From contig PHBZ01000001.1 in NCBI GenBank assembly GCA_002840755.1, positions 186,001 through 250,000 of the forward strand: a DNA stretch of 64,000 bases, read 5' to 3'. Below are positions 8,215 through 16,705 of the stretch, piece after piece (position 1 is the stretch's first letter; every line of letters begins with the position of its first letter). This stretch comes from Chloroflexi bacterium HGW-Chloroflexi-10. Lineage in GTDB: Bacteria > Chloroflexota > Anaerolineae > Anaerolineales > Anaerolineaceae. Position numbers and translations under genes: made by a program. The notes below the pieces were generated by a model, which saw only the letters and a program-made list of their open reading frames with translations, was not told where the DNA came from and made no database searches.

Positions 8215-8689
8215 GGCGTAACTCCTCTCCGAAACCAAAAAAAGCGGTAATGCTATATTATTTATAGGATTTATTTGGATAATTTCTACCATTAATGTAA
8301 TGTTTGGCCTGCTGGATAAGGAGAGATGCACTTCTCCCCGCCCGCCCGCCAGTAAATTAGCGCAGTACGCTTCCCCGTGAACGTACCTTTCAGGCCGGCA
8401 AGTGCGTTTCTCCTGGCGCCGGCAGCCACCTCCATTTGCTCTGCAGCCTAAAAACACAATCCCAAAAATATTCCACCCATTTTTCAATGGCAAAAATCAA
8501 ACCGGTGCTATACTGAACTCATCAATAAATTTCAACGAAGTGGGTGGATAACCCCGCAGATTTACATCATATCACCTCTTTTTAAGGTTAATACGCAGGG
8601 CTAAAAGGTAGCGTATCGCCAACCTCTATAATTAATAGTTTGCTTTACCCTGCGGGCGCAAGAATAAAAGATCTGTCTGGAGGTTCTGT
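8215..8689. other. Noncoding stretch between the SdrD gene and the ATPase
   Basis: No credible gene. It contains the SdrD upstream region (RBS side) and, from about 8443, the first copy of the direct repeat that returns beyond the ATPase. A TATACT hexamer (about 8510-8515) could be a -10 element but has no clear partner. Confidence 0.6.
8443..8640. repeat. Direct repeat, left copy, flanking the P-type ATPase gene
   Basis: From GCAGCCT through CCCAAAAATATTCCACCC to TATAATTAATA this copy matches 11881-12083 in the same orientation with about a dozen differences over the ~180 bp core (8458-8638), plus a small gap near the left end. It lies directly before the ATPase ribosome binding site. Confidence 0.85.
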
Positions 8690-11557
8690 ATGAAGAGTCC
8701 CCGTCCGTCTGAAACGCAGCCCGGTACCATGCCTACCAAAACCCCCACCCGGCCGGACACCAAGGTCCTCAAGGGTAAGCTCTGGCACACACTGCCGCTT
8801 GGGACCGCCCTCGCCCAACTGGGCGTGTCGCAAGGCGGCCTGACCACCGCCGAGGCGAATTCCCGCCGGGCAAAGTACGGCCGGAACGAGCTCGAAGAAA
8901 AGGGCGGGCGCACAGTTTGGCACATCCTGTGGGAGCAGGTCAGCTCGGTGATGATCGTGATTCTGCTGATTGCCGGTGTGTTAGCGCTGCTCTTCAAGGG
9001 AGGCGGCGGGCCGCCAATCGACGCCATCGCGATCTTTTCGATTGTGGTGTTGTTCGTGGTGCTGGGTGTGATGCAGGAGTACCGCGCCCAAAAAGCCATC
9101 GCCGCTTTGAAGCAGATGTCGTCGCCCACGGTGAAGGTGCTGCGCGACGGGCAGGTGCAGGAGATGAGCGCGCGCGACCTCGTTCCTGGAGATCTCGTAA
9201 AGCTTGAGACGGGAAGCGTGGTGCCGGCCGACTGCCGGATCGTCCGGAGCGTGAACTTGCGCATCCAGGAGGCCGCCCTAACGGGCGAATCGGAGCCGAT
9301 CGAGAAGTTCGCGGGTCCACTCGAGCGCGAGGACCTTCCGCTCGGCGACCGGAAGAACATGGGCTACATGGGTACCTTCGCGAGTTACGGGCGGGGCGAG
9401 GCTCTGGTGGTCGAAACGGGCATGCGCACCGAGCTGGGCAAGATCGCCTCGATGATCCAGAACGTCAAGCACGAGCAAACACCCCTTCAGAAGAAACTAG
9501 ACAAACTCGGCAAGACCCTGGCGGTTATCGCCTTGGTCGTTGCCGTGGTTGTAGCCCTCACCGGCGTCTACATCGAGGGCAAGACTTGGACCGAGGTGCT
9601 GATTATTGCAATCGCGATTTCGGTCGCGATCATCCCCGAGGGACTTCCAGCGGTGCAGACCTTCTCGCTGGCGATCGGCGCCCAGCGGATGGTCAAGCGC
9701 AAGGCGCTCATCCGGAAGCTGCCAGCGGTCGAAACACTGGGTTCGGTGACGGTAATCTGCAGCGACAAGACGGGCACCCTCACCCAGAACAAGATGACCG
9801 TGACCGCCTTGGAAACCTTCGACCAGCGGGTGGAACTAAATCCGCAGGCGAGACACTACCACCTCGATCACGACCAGCCGGCGCTCGCAGCGCTGGTGGC
9901 GGGTTGCGGTCTCTGTTGCGATGCCGTGCTAAACCCCGACGGCGAAACCGGCGTCGGAGATCCCACGGAGGTGGCGCTGGTGGTGGCGGCGCACCGCTAC
10001 AACCTCAGCCGGACCGGCCTTGAGGCGGTGTTGCCCCGAGTGGCCGAGGTTCCGTTCGACTCCAACCGTAAACTGATGTCGACCATACACAAGCTGCCGG
10101 AGGGCGGCGCGTTGCCGTCCACGATCTCTGGCATAGCGGCAGGTGTAGACGGCTGTCCGTACGTGGCGTTCACCAAGGGCGCGGCCGACAACATGCTGGC
10201 GATCTGCGACCGTGTGTTTAGCGGCGGGCAGGTGCGGCCCCTGACCGGTGACGACCGGGCGAAGATCCAGGCCGCCAACAGCAAGATGGCATCGAACGGC
10301 ATTCGCGTGCTGGGCACCGGTTTCCACGGTCTCCCGGACCTGCCGGTGGACCAAGACCCGGGCAAGGTGGAGCGCGAGCTCGTGTTCCTGGGCCTGGTCG
10401 GCATGATCGACCCGCCCCGACCCGAGGCGAAGGATGCGGTGGCCAAGTGCAAGACGGCCGGGATCCGCACGATTATGATCACCGGCGACCACCCGGACAC
10501 TGCCCGCTACATCGCCGCTGACCTCGGGATGACCACGCCCGACGGGCGGGTCATCACCGGTGTCCAGTTGGAGAAGATGAGCGACACGGACTTGAAGGAA
10601 GCGCTCAAGGACGCCAACACGAACTGCTTCGCCCGCGTTTCGCCCGAGCATAAACTGCGCATCGTCGGCATTCTGCAGGAGATGGGCAACATCGTCGCCA
10701 TGACTGGCGACGGCGTGAACGACGCGCCTGCCCTCAAGCGCGCCGACATCGGCGTCGCGATGGGCATCACCGGCACCGACGTCTCGAAGGAGGCGGCGGA
10801 CATGGTTCTGCTGGACGACAACTTCGCCACCATTGTAGCCGCGGTCGAAGAAGGCCGCGGGGTGTACGACAACCTGAGACGCTTCGTGATGTTCTCCATC
10901 TCGGGCAACATCGCCAAGGTGATCATTGTGGCGGTGTCGCCGCTGATCGGCCTCGTCGCGATGCTCAGGCCGATCCAGATCCTGTTCTCTAACCTGCTCA
11001 CCGACGGCCTGCTCGGCCTCGGCATGGGCATGGAGGCGGTGGAGAAGAACACCATGCAGCGGCCGCCGTATTCACCGCAGGATAGCATCTTCTCCCTCGG
11101 TGTGGGCCGCCACATCGCCATTATCGGCCCCGTGATCGGGTTGCTGCTCCTGGTAATAGGCTATTTACAGTGGCAGCAGCTCGGCCTCCCCAATCTCCTG
11201 CAGATCAAGGACGAGGCGAACCGCAACGCGCTCCTCACCGACCCCAAGGTGCTGATCTGGGGAACGCTCATGTTCACGGCCCTCGCGCTGATGCAGGTTG
11301 GCCGCGCGTTCAGCTCGCGTTCTTTCTTAGAACCGTTTTGGAAGCAGCCGCTCCGTACGAATAAGGTGCTGGCGGGCATGATTCTCGTGGTCGTGGTGCT
11401 GCAAATGTTCGTCGTCTACACACCCGGCATCCAAACCTTCTTCTCTACCGTCGGTCTGAGCAGCGCGAACCTCGGCTTGTGCATCGCGTTCGCCATGGTT
11501 GTACTCGCGATCATGGAGTTGGTGAAGGCATTCGAGCGCCGTAGCGCGAAGACCTAG
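8690..11557 (+). CDS. Cation-transporting P-type ATPase (P2A-like, Ca2+-ATPase family)
   Basis: A 955-residue P-type ATPase. In order it has a cation-ATPase N-domain (residues ~30-100), the actuator TGES motif (LTGESEPIEKF), the phosphorylation site CSDKTGTLT with Asp359, nucleotide-binding KGAADNML and DPPRPEA, the hinge TGDGVNDAPALKRADIGVAMG, and a C-terminal six-helix cation transporter domain. PEGLP in M4 is typical of P2 pumps. No heavy-metal CxxC domain is present, so Ca2+ (or another hard cation) export is most likely. GGAGG stands 6 nt before the ATG. Codon use is strikingly G+C-rich at third positions compared with all neighbours, and the gene is bracketed by direct repeats, both suggesting horizontal acquisition. 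Confidence 0.93.
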   Translation: MKSPRPSETQPGTMPTKTPTRPDTKVLKGKLWHTLPLGTALAQLGVSQGGLTTAEANSRRAKYGRNELEEKGGRTVWHILWEQVSSVMIVILLIAGVLALLFKGGGGPPIDAIAIFSIVVLFVVLGVMQEYRAQKAIAALKQMSSPTVKVLRDGQVQEMSARDLVPGDLVKLETGSVVPADCRIVRSVNLRIQEAALTGESEPIEKFAGPLEREDLPLGDRKNMGYMGTFASYGRGEALVVETGMRTELGKIASMIQNVKHEQTPLQKKLDKLGKTLAVIALVVAVVVALTGVYIEGKTWTEVLIIAIAISVAIIPEGLPAVQTFSLAIGAQRMVKRKALIRKLPAVETLGSVTVICSDKTGTLTQNKMTVTALETFDQRVELNPQARHYHLDHDQPALAALVAGCGLCCDAVLNPDGETGVGDPTEVALVVAAHRYNLSRTGLEAVLPRVAEVPFDSNRKLMSTIHKLPEGGALPSTISGIAAGVDGCPYVAFTKGAADNMLAICDRVFSGGQVRPLTGDDRAKIQAANSKMASNGIRVLGTGFHGLPDLPVDQDPGKVERELVFLGLVGMIDPPRPEAKDAVAKCKTAGIRTIMITGDHPDTARYIAADLGMTTPDGRVITGVQLEKMSDTDLKEALKDANTNCFARVSPEHKLRIVGILQEMGNIVAMTGDGVNDAPALKRADIGVAMGITGTDVSKEAADMVLLDDNFATIVAAVEEGRGVYDNLRRFVMFSISGNIAKVIIVAVSPLIGLVAMLRPIQILFSNLLTDGLLGLGMGMEAVEKNTMQRPPYSPQDSIFSLGVGRHIAIIGPVIGLLLLVIGYLQWQQLGLPNLLQIKDEANRNALLTDPKVLIWGTLMFTALALMQVGRAFSSRSFLEPFWKQPLRTNKVLAGMILVVVVLQMFVVYTPGIQTFFSTVGLSSANLGLCIAFAMVVLAIMELVKAFERRSAKT

Positions 11558-12124
11558 TCCATGATTCTACCCCTGCTGGGCTTCACTTGCGGCTGGCAGG
11601 CGTGGGTCAACCCCATCACCGGTAAACTGACGTATGATATCCTTACAAAAAAACTGAATATCCTGCATGAAAAGGAACGAAAGAATGTGCACAATCGGGG
11701 CAGTGAATACTTAAACCAGTTGTCACATCCAATATAGTTTCCTAGACTCTTTGCTTCAGATGCTTTCGGGAGCAGAAAGGAAAGTCTGACAAGTTCACGC
11801 CCAACCCCCCACCGTCTGTCCTGATAAATCATCATCTGCTCACGAATCGCCACCCGAAACATACAGCTTCAACTACGCCGGCAGCCTCATCCACCAATTA
11901 ATCCCAAAAATATTCCACCCATTTTTCAATGGCTAAAATCAAACCGGTGCTATACTGAATTCATCAATAAATTTCAACGAAGTGGGTGGATAACCCCGCA
12001 GATTTCCATCATATCACCTCTTTTTAAGGTTAATACGCAGGGCAAAAAGGCAGCGTATCACGATTCCTTATAATTAATAATTGGGCAGCATCTGGAATAA
12101 TGCGAAAGTTGAGCTTTTAAGAAC
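11558..12124. other. Noncoding stretch after the ATPase
   Basis: No credible gene is seen. It holds an AT-rich 300 bp segment, two short stretches at 11818-11850 and 11856-11888 that recur near 14140 and 14280, and the right copy of the ATPase-flanking repeat. GTTGAGC at 12108-12114, 11 bp before the zincin start, fits the GTTRRRY cassette-boundary consensus, but such a heptamer can occur by chance. Confidence 0.55.
11881..12083. repeat. Direct repeat, right copy, flanking the P-type ATPase gene
   Basis: Same-orientation copy of 8443-8640, sharing TTCAACGAAGTGGGTGGATA and the downstream CATCATATCACCTC block. Differences concentrate at the last ~20 bp and near the left end. Together the copies enclose only the G+C-rich ATPase gene and a short tail. 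Confidence 0.85.
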
Positions 12125-12952
12125 ATGCCATCAAGAACGATCAGTGATATTACGGTGGTTTATGATGTGGGTGAACTGGCTACAGCCGAGTTGCTCAGTG
12201 ATACTGTGGCTAAGGTGCTTCCTCTTATTCAGGAGAGCTGGGGCCTTGGAGGTCCGAAAGATTGTCGAATCTATGTCATGACTTCTTGGTGGGGATTTTT
12301 CTTTCAGTCCGCGCCGTGGTTCTGGCGCATATTATTGATTCTTGCATGGCCGCTCTGGTGTTTCCGGGCTCGACGGGCGTGGCCTTATAGCGCTGGTTGG
12401 ACGCAACGCTATGGTCGGCAGGTCGCGATTGGAATTAAACCGCCCCGCTTGCTGGAAGTCAGCGACAAGCGCATTGGTCGGCATCTGTTTGTGGAAGAGA
12501 AGAATTCGGAGACCAAAATCCGCCATCTCATGTGTCACGAGTTGACACATGCCTGTGCTGCTTCATTGAAGTTGCCCGCTTGGTTGAATGAGGGCTTGGC
12601 AGCAGTAACGGTAGATCGGTATTTAGGGAAACGCACTATTCGACCGGATACAGTAGAGTTACTCCGGAGTTATAGACCCAAGCACCGCCCACCGACGTAT
12701 CGAGAGCTATTGCGCCTTGAAGAGCAAGTGTTCGCGTATCATGCCGTGCGTGGATACTGGTTAGTCCAGTATTTGGAGGAGAGTCAGGCGGGTTGCTTGA
12801 AACGTCTATTGTCGTCCTGGCAAGGGGATGGGGCCGGTGAAGCAGAAATTGCCAGAGTATTGGGGATGGAATTGGGTAACTTTTGGGACCAGATAGATGA
12901 CAGGATGGTGGCTTACTTTGAGATGAAGGGAGTAATTTCAAGTGTTGCTTAA
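12125..12952 (+). CDS. Zincin-like metallopeptidase (peptidase MA-like)
   Basis: A 275-residue protein with the zinc motif HELTH at residues 138-142 and a downstream glutamate in WLNEGLA (Glu156). This HExxH plus NEGxA layout is typical of gluzincins of the MA-like group. A hydrophobic tract (WFWRILLILAWPLWCF, about 66-81) could be a membrane segment or a buried helix. The region before HELTH (GIKPPRLLEVSDKRIGRHLFVEE) resembles the strand that precedes the active-site helix in this group. The substrate is unknown. The TAA stop lies inside the first 7-bp core of an attC-like site (12947-13080), the usual position in integron gene cassettes. Confidence 0.78.
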   Translation: MPSRTISDITVVYDVGELATAELLSDTVAKVLPLIQESWGLGGPKDCRIYVMTSWWGFFFQSAPWFWRILLILAWPLWCFRARRAWPYSAGWTQRYGRQVAIGIKPPRLLEVSDKRIGRHLFVEEKNSETKIRHLMCHELTHACAASLKLPAWLNEGLAAVTVDRYLGKRTIRPDTVELLRSYRPKHRPPTYRELLRLEEQVFAYHAVRGYWLVQYLEESQAGCLKRLLSSWQGDGAGEAEIARVLGMELGNFWDQIDDRMVAYFEMKGVISSVA

Positions 12953-13080
12953 CAGCTGCTTGCACGCCAACACGGCGCTTCGCGCCTTCGTGAACGTGTG
13001 TTTGGCGCAAACCAATTTACTTTCGTAGGCTTGGTAATCAGTACGAGCGCGCGCCGTGCGGGTGAAGCTGATCGTTAGGC
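12947..13080 (+). other. attC-like integron recombination site (134 bp)
   Basis: The element begins with GCTTAAC (RYYYAAC) at 12947-12953 and ends with GTTAGGC (GTTRRRY) at 13074-13080. The two cores are complementary with one wobble. Inside, the ends continue as an imperfect stem: AGCT pairs with AGCT near 13066, and CACGGCGC (about 12973) pairs with GCGCCGTG (13051-13058), with small bulges of the type that define the recombined strand. The first core contains the upstream gene's stop codon, and the next gene starts within 30 bp. No integrase gene is in the window. Confidence 0.6.
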
Positions 13081-13109
13081 AGTCACTAATAGAAAGGATG
13101 AAAGTAGAT

Positions 13110-14126
13110 ATGATCAATCTGACTGAATATCTCAAACGTCATCAGTTGATAGCATACTTTGTTCTGACTTATGCATTGTCGTGGGTGCTATGGATTCTTC
13201 TTCAACCACTTTACCTTGAAGGGCGAAGAACTGTAGCGCCGTTGATCAGCGTGGGGATCTTTGCGCCTGCGTTGGTAAGCATCGGGCTGTCAGCTCTTCT
13301 CAAGCCGCATCCCAGACAGGGCAGCCGTAAATACGCAGTGATTGCATTCGTAGTGGTGTGGATTCTTGCCAGCCTGATCATCACTTTGTATTTAACTGTG
13401 AACCAACAGATGGACCTGACCACGCGCTTGGTGATCGTAAGTGCTATAACCGGTGTACTGCCAGCTTTTGTCGGTTCTTCTGTCTTTTCCACGATACCGG
13501 GAGTAAGAGAGCATCTTTGTACGTACATAAACCCAAGGGGGTCTTTCGGGTACTATCTCCTGGCTATTATCCTGATTCCTGCGATTTGGCTCGTTGGGAA
13601 TCTCCTGAGTCGTGCCTTTGGAATGGAAGTTCCTTTTGTTCGATCTCCTGTGGTTGATATTAAGCTCCTGGGCACGGCAGTCCTCATGTTTCTCTACAAC
13701 ATCGCCTACAGTGCGCTTTCTGAGGAACCCGGCTGGCGGGGATTTGCCTTGCCGAGACTTGAAACAAAGTTCAATCCCCTTGTTTCCAGCCTTATTCTTG
13801 GGGCGCTTTGGGCAGTCTGGCATGCGCCGCTGAAATTTGGGGGGATTGATGCGGCTAGCCTTTCCGAAATAATCACCGAGTGGGTTCTGATTGTGCTGGT
13901 TACCATCATATTCACCTGGCTCTTCAACCGCACAAAGGGTAGTATTCTGGTAACAGCCTTGATTCATCCAGTCATGAACACGACTGGCAATTTTCTCAAC
14001 GCATCAATAGGCGCTCTCATACTCCTCGTGGTTTTCACGGTGTTCGTTATCATGCTCGATAAAATGTGGAGAAAGCTGCCTGCTGATAACCCTGCAATTT
14101 ATTTGGCAAGCACTCATGCCGCCTGA
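13110..14126 (+). CDS. CPBP family intramembrane glutamic protease (CAAX protease/bacteriocin-processing)
   Basis: A polytopic protein of 338 residues from ATG 13110 (MINLTEYLKRHQLIAYF) with about eight helices. The three conserved motifs of the family are present: EEPGWRGFALPRL (EExxxR), LGALWAVWHAPLKFGG (FxxxH type) and, later, ALIHPVMNTTGNF (HxxxN/D). These residues form the glutamate/histidine active site in the membrane. An in-frame ATG at 13098 touches the AGAAAGG ribosome binding site directly, so the 13110 ATG is preferred. Its substrate is unknown. The gene starts just after the attC-like site and looks like cassette or accessory cargo. Confidence 0.85.
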   Translation: MINLTEYLKRHQLIAYFVLTYALSWVLWILLQPLYLEGRRTVAPLISVGIFAPALVSIGLSALLKPHPRQGSRKYAVIAFVVVWILASLIITLYLTVNQQMDLTTRLVIVSAITGVLPAFVGSSVFSTIPGVREHLCTYINPRGSFGYYLLAIILIPAIWLVGNLLSRAFGMEVPFVRSPVVDIKLLGTAVLMFLYNIAYSALSEEPGWRGFALPRLETKFNPLVSSLILGALWAVWHAPLKFGGIDAASLSEIITEWVLIVLVTIIFTWLFNRTKGSILVTALIHPVMNTTGNFLNASIGALILLVVFTVFVIMLDKMWRKLPADNPAIYLASTHAA

Positions 14127-14458
14127 CACCGCGTGGTGTGTCCTGATAAATCATCGTCTGCTCACCGGTCGCGTTGTGAGTCCAGTCCTGGTAAGGGTCA
14201 GGCTGCCACGCGAAGCGAGCAGGGAATGGCTATGTCGAAGCGTTGTATCTCCCTGAGAAATGAAAGCAAAACAGCCGCCCGAAATAGGCAGCTTCAACTA
14301 CGCTGGCAGCCTGGCCATCTGGAACAACTCCGGAGAAACCGCCTGCCTCCGCGATTGCCTTGCAAAGCCGTTGCAAATTTAGAATTTATATTCTATAATA
14401 TTAAGCGAAACATCAATTGCATTATTCATTCGTTGTTCATTTTAATAAGGAGAAAAGA
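14127..14458. other. Noncoding stretch with short dispersed repeats
   Basis: No intact gene. It shares TCCTGATAAATCATC (14149 onward) and CAGCTTCAACTACGC (about 14290) with 11818-11888, here separated by a longer insert. It also contains a lamin-tail-like remnant (listed separately). The last ~80 bp are AT-rich and carry the upstream region of the next gene. Confidence 0.6.
14293..14382 (+). pseudogene. Remnant resembling the C-terminal part of a lamin-tail domain
   Basis: The frame reads FNYAGSLAIWNNSGETAC followed by LRDCLAKPLQI and a TAG stop. IWNNSGDTAYL-type text is characteristic of lamin-tail domains on secreted bacterial proteins. The upstream frame is interrupted by TGA, and no start or signal peptide is found, so it is at most a degraded 3' fragment. 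Similarity is from memory. Confidence 0.35.
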
Positions 14459-14977
14459 ATGGCAAAAGCATTAGGCAATTCTGTCGTTGTTGAGAGTCCA
14501 AAGGTTGAACACAAAGACACACAGTTTACAATTGGAATCAGAAAACGAATTCCCAGCAAAACAATCGCATCCGCAGTCCCCAAATTCCTGAAACAAACGG
14601 AAAAATACCTTTCAATGAAGGGTATTCAGATTTCTGGTGCGCCATTCTTTCGCTTTCACAGTATAAATATGGGAATTGAGTATGACCTTGAAGTTGGTTT
14701 CCTTTGCAAGTCGGTATTGGAGTCAGAAGGAGAATTTGTATCGAACACATTCCCTGATGGGAATTACGTAACACTAAAATATGCAGGAAAAAACCGTGGA
14801 TACCAGGGTAACAAGGCACTTATTGAGTGGGCAAGGTCAAATCAGCATGAAATGGATCGCTGGGACACCGATTTAGGTGATACATTTGCATGCAGGTATG
14901 AGGTTTATTTGACGAACATTGAGGCCGAACCCGACCATAAGAAATGGGTAAAGGAAGTAGCAATAAAACTCAAATAG
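14459..14977 (+). CDS. GyrI-like / effector-binding domain protein
   Basis: A 172-residue single-domain protein. The ATG at 14459 has AAGGAG six nt upstream; an upstream extension lacks a site. The pattern of two beta-alpha-beta-beta halves fits the GyrI-like small-molecule-binding fold found in AraC and MerR regulators. Elements supporting this are VVVESPKVEHKDTQFTIGI at the N-terminus, the central GAPFFRFHSINMGIEYDLEVGFL (G-x-P-F-x-R-F/Y is typical) and the closing FACRYEVYLTNIEAEPDHKKW. There is no DNA-binding domain, so it is probably a free-standing ligand-binding or antitoxin-like sensor. Its ligand is unknown. Confidence 0.72.
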   Translation: MAKALGNSVVVESPKVEHKDTQFTIGIRKRIPSKTIASAVPKFLKQTEKYLSMKGIQISGAPFFRFHSINMGIEYDLEVGFLCKSVLESEGEFVSNTFPDGNYVTLKYAGKNRGYQGNKALIEWARSNQHEMDRWDTDLGDTFACRYEVYLTNIEAEPDHKKWVKEVAIKLK

Positions 14978-15056
14978 TGTAGGTCGGAGCATCGCCATTC
15001 ATCGTTTGACCATCTGTCCCACGCAATGTAGTATCGTACTTAAAGGAGAAGTATCA

Positions 15057-15815
15057 ATGACCCACTGTCAACAATTTGAGTCGAACATTTGGATCACAAA
15101 TGTTTCACTTGGTGCCTTTGATGTGCGCGCGGCGCTCATTCGTGGAACCCAGCAGACCTTAATTTGGGACACCCTGTCGCATCCAAAGGATATGCAGCCG
15201 TTTGCATCATTGCTTGGAGCGCACGACTTACGTATCGTCTATAGCCATGCAGATTGGGATCACTGTTGGGGAACCGCAGGATTGCCCTATCACGAAGCGC
15301 AAATTATTGGGCATACCAGCTGTCAGACTCGCTTTGCCACGGATGTGCCACGCAAGTTGCAGGAGAAACAAGCGCAAGAGCCAACACGCTGGGAGACGAT
15401 CCAACTTGTGCCGCCAACCACAACCTTCTCCGACGAGTTGATTGTTGACTTAGGACACCTCACGCTCATCCTTTCGCACCTGCCAGGTCATACGGTCGAC
15501 TCTATTGTCGCGTTTCTTCCTGAACAAGGTCTGTTGTTCATGGCCGATGCGGTTGAAACACCCTTCCCGGTGGTTAAGGACAAGCGTTCTCTTCCCGGGT
15601 GGATTGCCGCACTGCAACGCTGGGCGCATAATCCGCAGGTTCACACCGTTATTCCGGCACATGGTGCAATAGGTGGACGTGAGATCCTATGGCAGACTAT
15701 TTCCTACTTGCAAAGCCTGCTGGACCAAAATCCGATTACTCTCCCAGAAGGACTCACCGATTTCTATCGTGTCACTCATCAGATGAATGTGGAAATCTGC
15801 CAGGATGACAGATAA
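15057..15815 (+). CDS. Metallo-beta-lactamase-fold hydrolase
   Basis: A 252-residue MBL-fold protein. Metal-binding residues are recognisable: SHADWDHCWG (the HxHxDH motif in the variant form HADWDH), LPGHTVDS (the third His), MADAVE (bridging Asp) and VIPAHG (last His). The first His of HxHxDH is shifted or replaced, as in several subfamilies, so di-metal binding may be atypical. Start ATG 15057 follows AAAGGAG with 8-nt spacing. The substrate is unknown; family members hydrolyse thioesters, lactones or beta-lactams. The gene lies in a run of single genes of mixed function that looks accessory. Confidence 0.85.
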   Translation: MTHCQQFESNIWITNVSLGAFDVRAALIRGTQQTLIWDTLSHPKDMQPFASLLGAHDLRIVYSHADWDHCWGTAGLPYHEAQIIGHTSCQTRFATDVPRKLQEKQAQEPTRWETIQLVPPTTTFSDELIVDLGHLTLILSHLPGHTVDSIVAFLPEQGLLFMADAVETPFPVVKDKRSLPGWIAALQRWAHNPQVHTVIPAHGAIGGREILWQTISYLQSLLDQNPITLPEGLTDFYRVTHQMNVEICQDDR

Positions 15816-15816
15816 G

Positions 15817-15844
15817 GGCTGGTTGAATAATCAATCAACAAGCC
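15817..15844 (+). terminator. Hairpin just after the MBL gene
   Basis: GGCTGGTTGA and TCAACAAGCC form a 10-bp stem with one mismatch starting 2 bp after the MBL stop codon. There is no T run, so termination is plausible but not certain. Confidence 0.5.
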
Positions 15845-16068
15845 GATGTACCCCGGCTATTGACGATGAGCTTGCCATTTCCTATTTCAGTCGTCCATTT
15901 CAAAGCACCGCTCCAGACGACATCCCTTGACACTTGTCACCTGACGTGTGGGACGCTTCTCGTTAAGCATTTCGCGGTGTGTGGCGTTGTCAACAGGATC
16001 TTCTCACTTAATGCCGTCTTCTGAAGTAAAATCCGTGGTACCTTTAATGGAAAAAGAGGAGAGTAACG

Positions 16069-16608
16069 ATGACAAATCAGACCTTGACCCATCGTATTGC
16101 TCAACACGAAGACCTTGAAGCGCTTAAAGCATTAATGGATGCAGCCATCTCTGAAAATCAAAAGTCGTTTCTGGATAAAAGTCAGATTGTATCCAGCCAG
16201 GCGATCATGGGGCTCGATACGCAGCTTATCGGGGATGGTACGTATTTTATTGTTGAAGCCGGTGGTCTATTGGCAGGTTGTGGCGGATGGAGCCGCCGCG
16301 CAACTATGTATGGCGGAGATCAAACGCCAGGGCGAAGTGCTGCTCTCCTGGATCCGTCGAATGATGCCGCACGCATTCGCGCCATGTACACTCATCCCAA
16401 TCACACGCGCAAAGGAATAGGGCGACTGATTATTTCCCTGTGTGAAGAGGCTGCCAAAGCCGAAGGTTTCACAAAGATGGAGTTGGTCGCAACCTTGTCG
16501 GGAGAACCTCTCTATCGTGCCTGCGGGTTTGAACCCTATGAGGAAATAATCGATGACCGCGGAGGCGCAGGAGTTCCGCTCTTGAGAATGAGAAAATCCC
16601 TGACTTAA
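16069..16608 (+). CDS. GNAT family N-acetyltransferase
   Basis: A 179-residue GNAT protein. The acetyl-CoA-binding motif A is clear: AARIRAMYTHPNHTRKGIGR (strand beta4 plus the R-x-x-G-x-G/A loop as RKGIGR), followed by LIISLCEEAAKAEGF (helix alpha3) and the motif B region MELVATLSGEPLYRACGFEP. The YRACGF segment is the common end of this fold. AAAGAGGAGAG precedes the ATG at 16069. Substrate unknown. The gene follows a 250 bp noncoding gap and ends before a hairpin at 16651-16674. Confidence 0.88.
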   Translation: MTNQTLTHRIAQHEDLEALKALMDAAISENQKSFLDKSQIVSSQAIMGLDTQLIGDGTYFIVEAGGLLAGCGGWSRRATMYGGDQTPGRSAALLDPSNDAARIRAMYTHPNHTRKGIGRLIISLCEEAAKAEGFTKMELVATLSGEPLYRACGFEPYEEIIDDRGGAGVPLLRMRKSLT

Positions 16609-16650
16609 TATAGTAGAAACGAATGCCGCGCCTTTTGTCCCGCGCAGCGC

Positions 16651-16674
16651 TCCTCGGTATCTCTTTACCGAGGA
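16651..16674. terminator. Hairpin between convergent GNAT and AGPS-like genes
   Basis: TCCTCGGTA and TACCGAGGA form a 9-bp perfect stem with a 6-base loop in the 97 bp between two convergent stop codons. It lacks long T runs but is well placed to end both transcripts. Confidence 0.5.
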
Positions 16675-16705
16675 GGGAAAGCTGAGGACGCACCGGAAGC
16701 GCTGC

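Noticed and set aside
9929..11121. Leftward open frames inside the P-type ATPase gene
   Set aside because: They arise from strong third-position G+C bias. The rightward frame contains DKTGT and all P-type motifs.
15958..15980. Second attC-like core GTTAAGC
   Set aside because: No complementary RYYYAAC partner or stem was found within 60-140 bp upstream. A single heptamer of this consensus is expected by chance.
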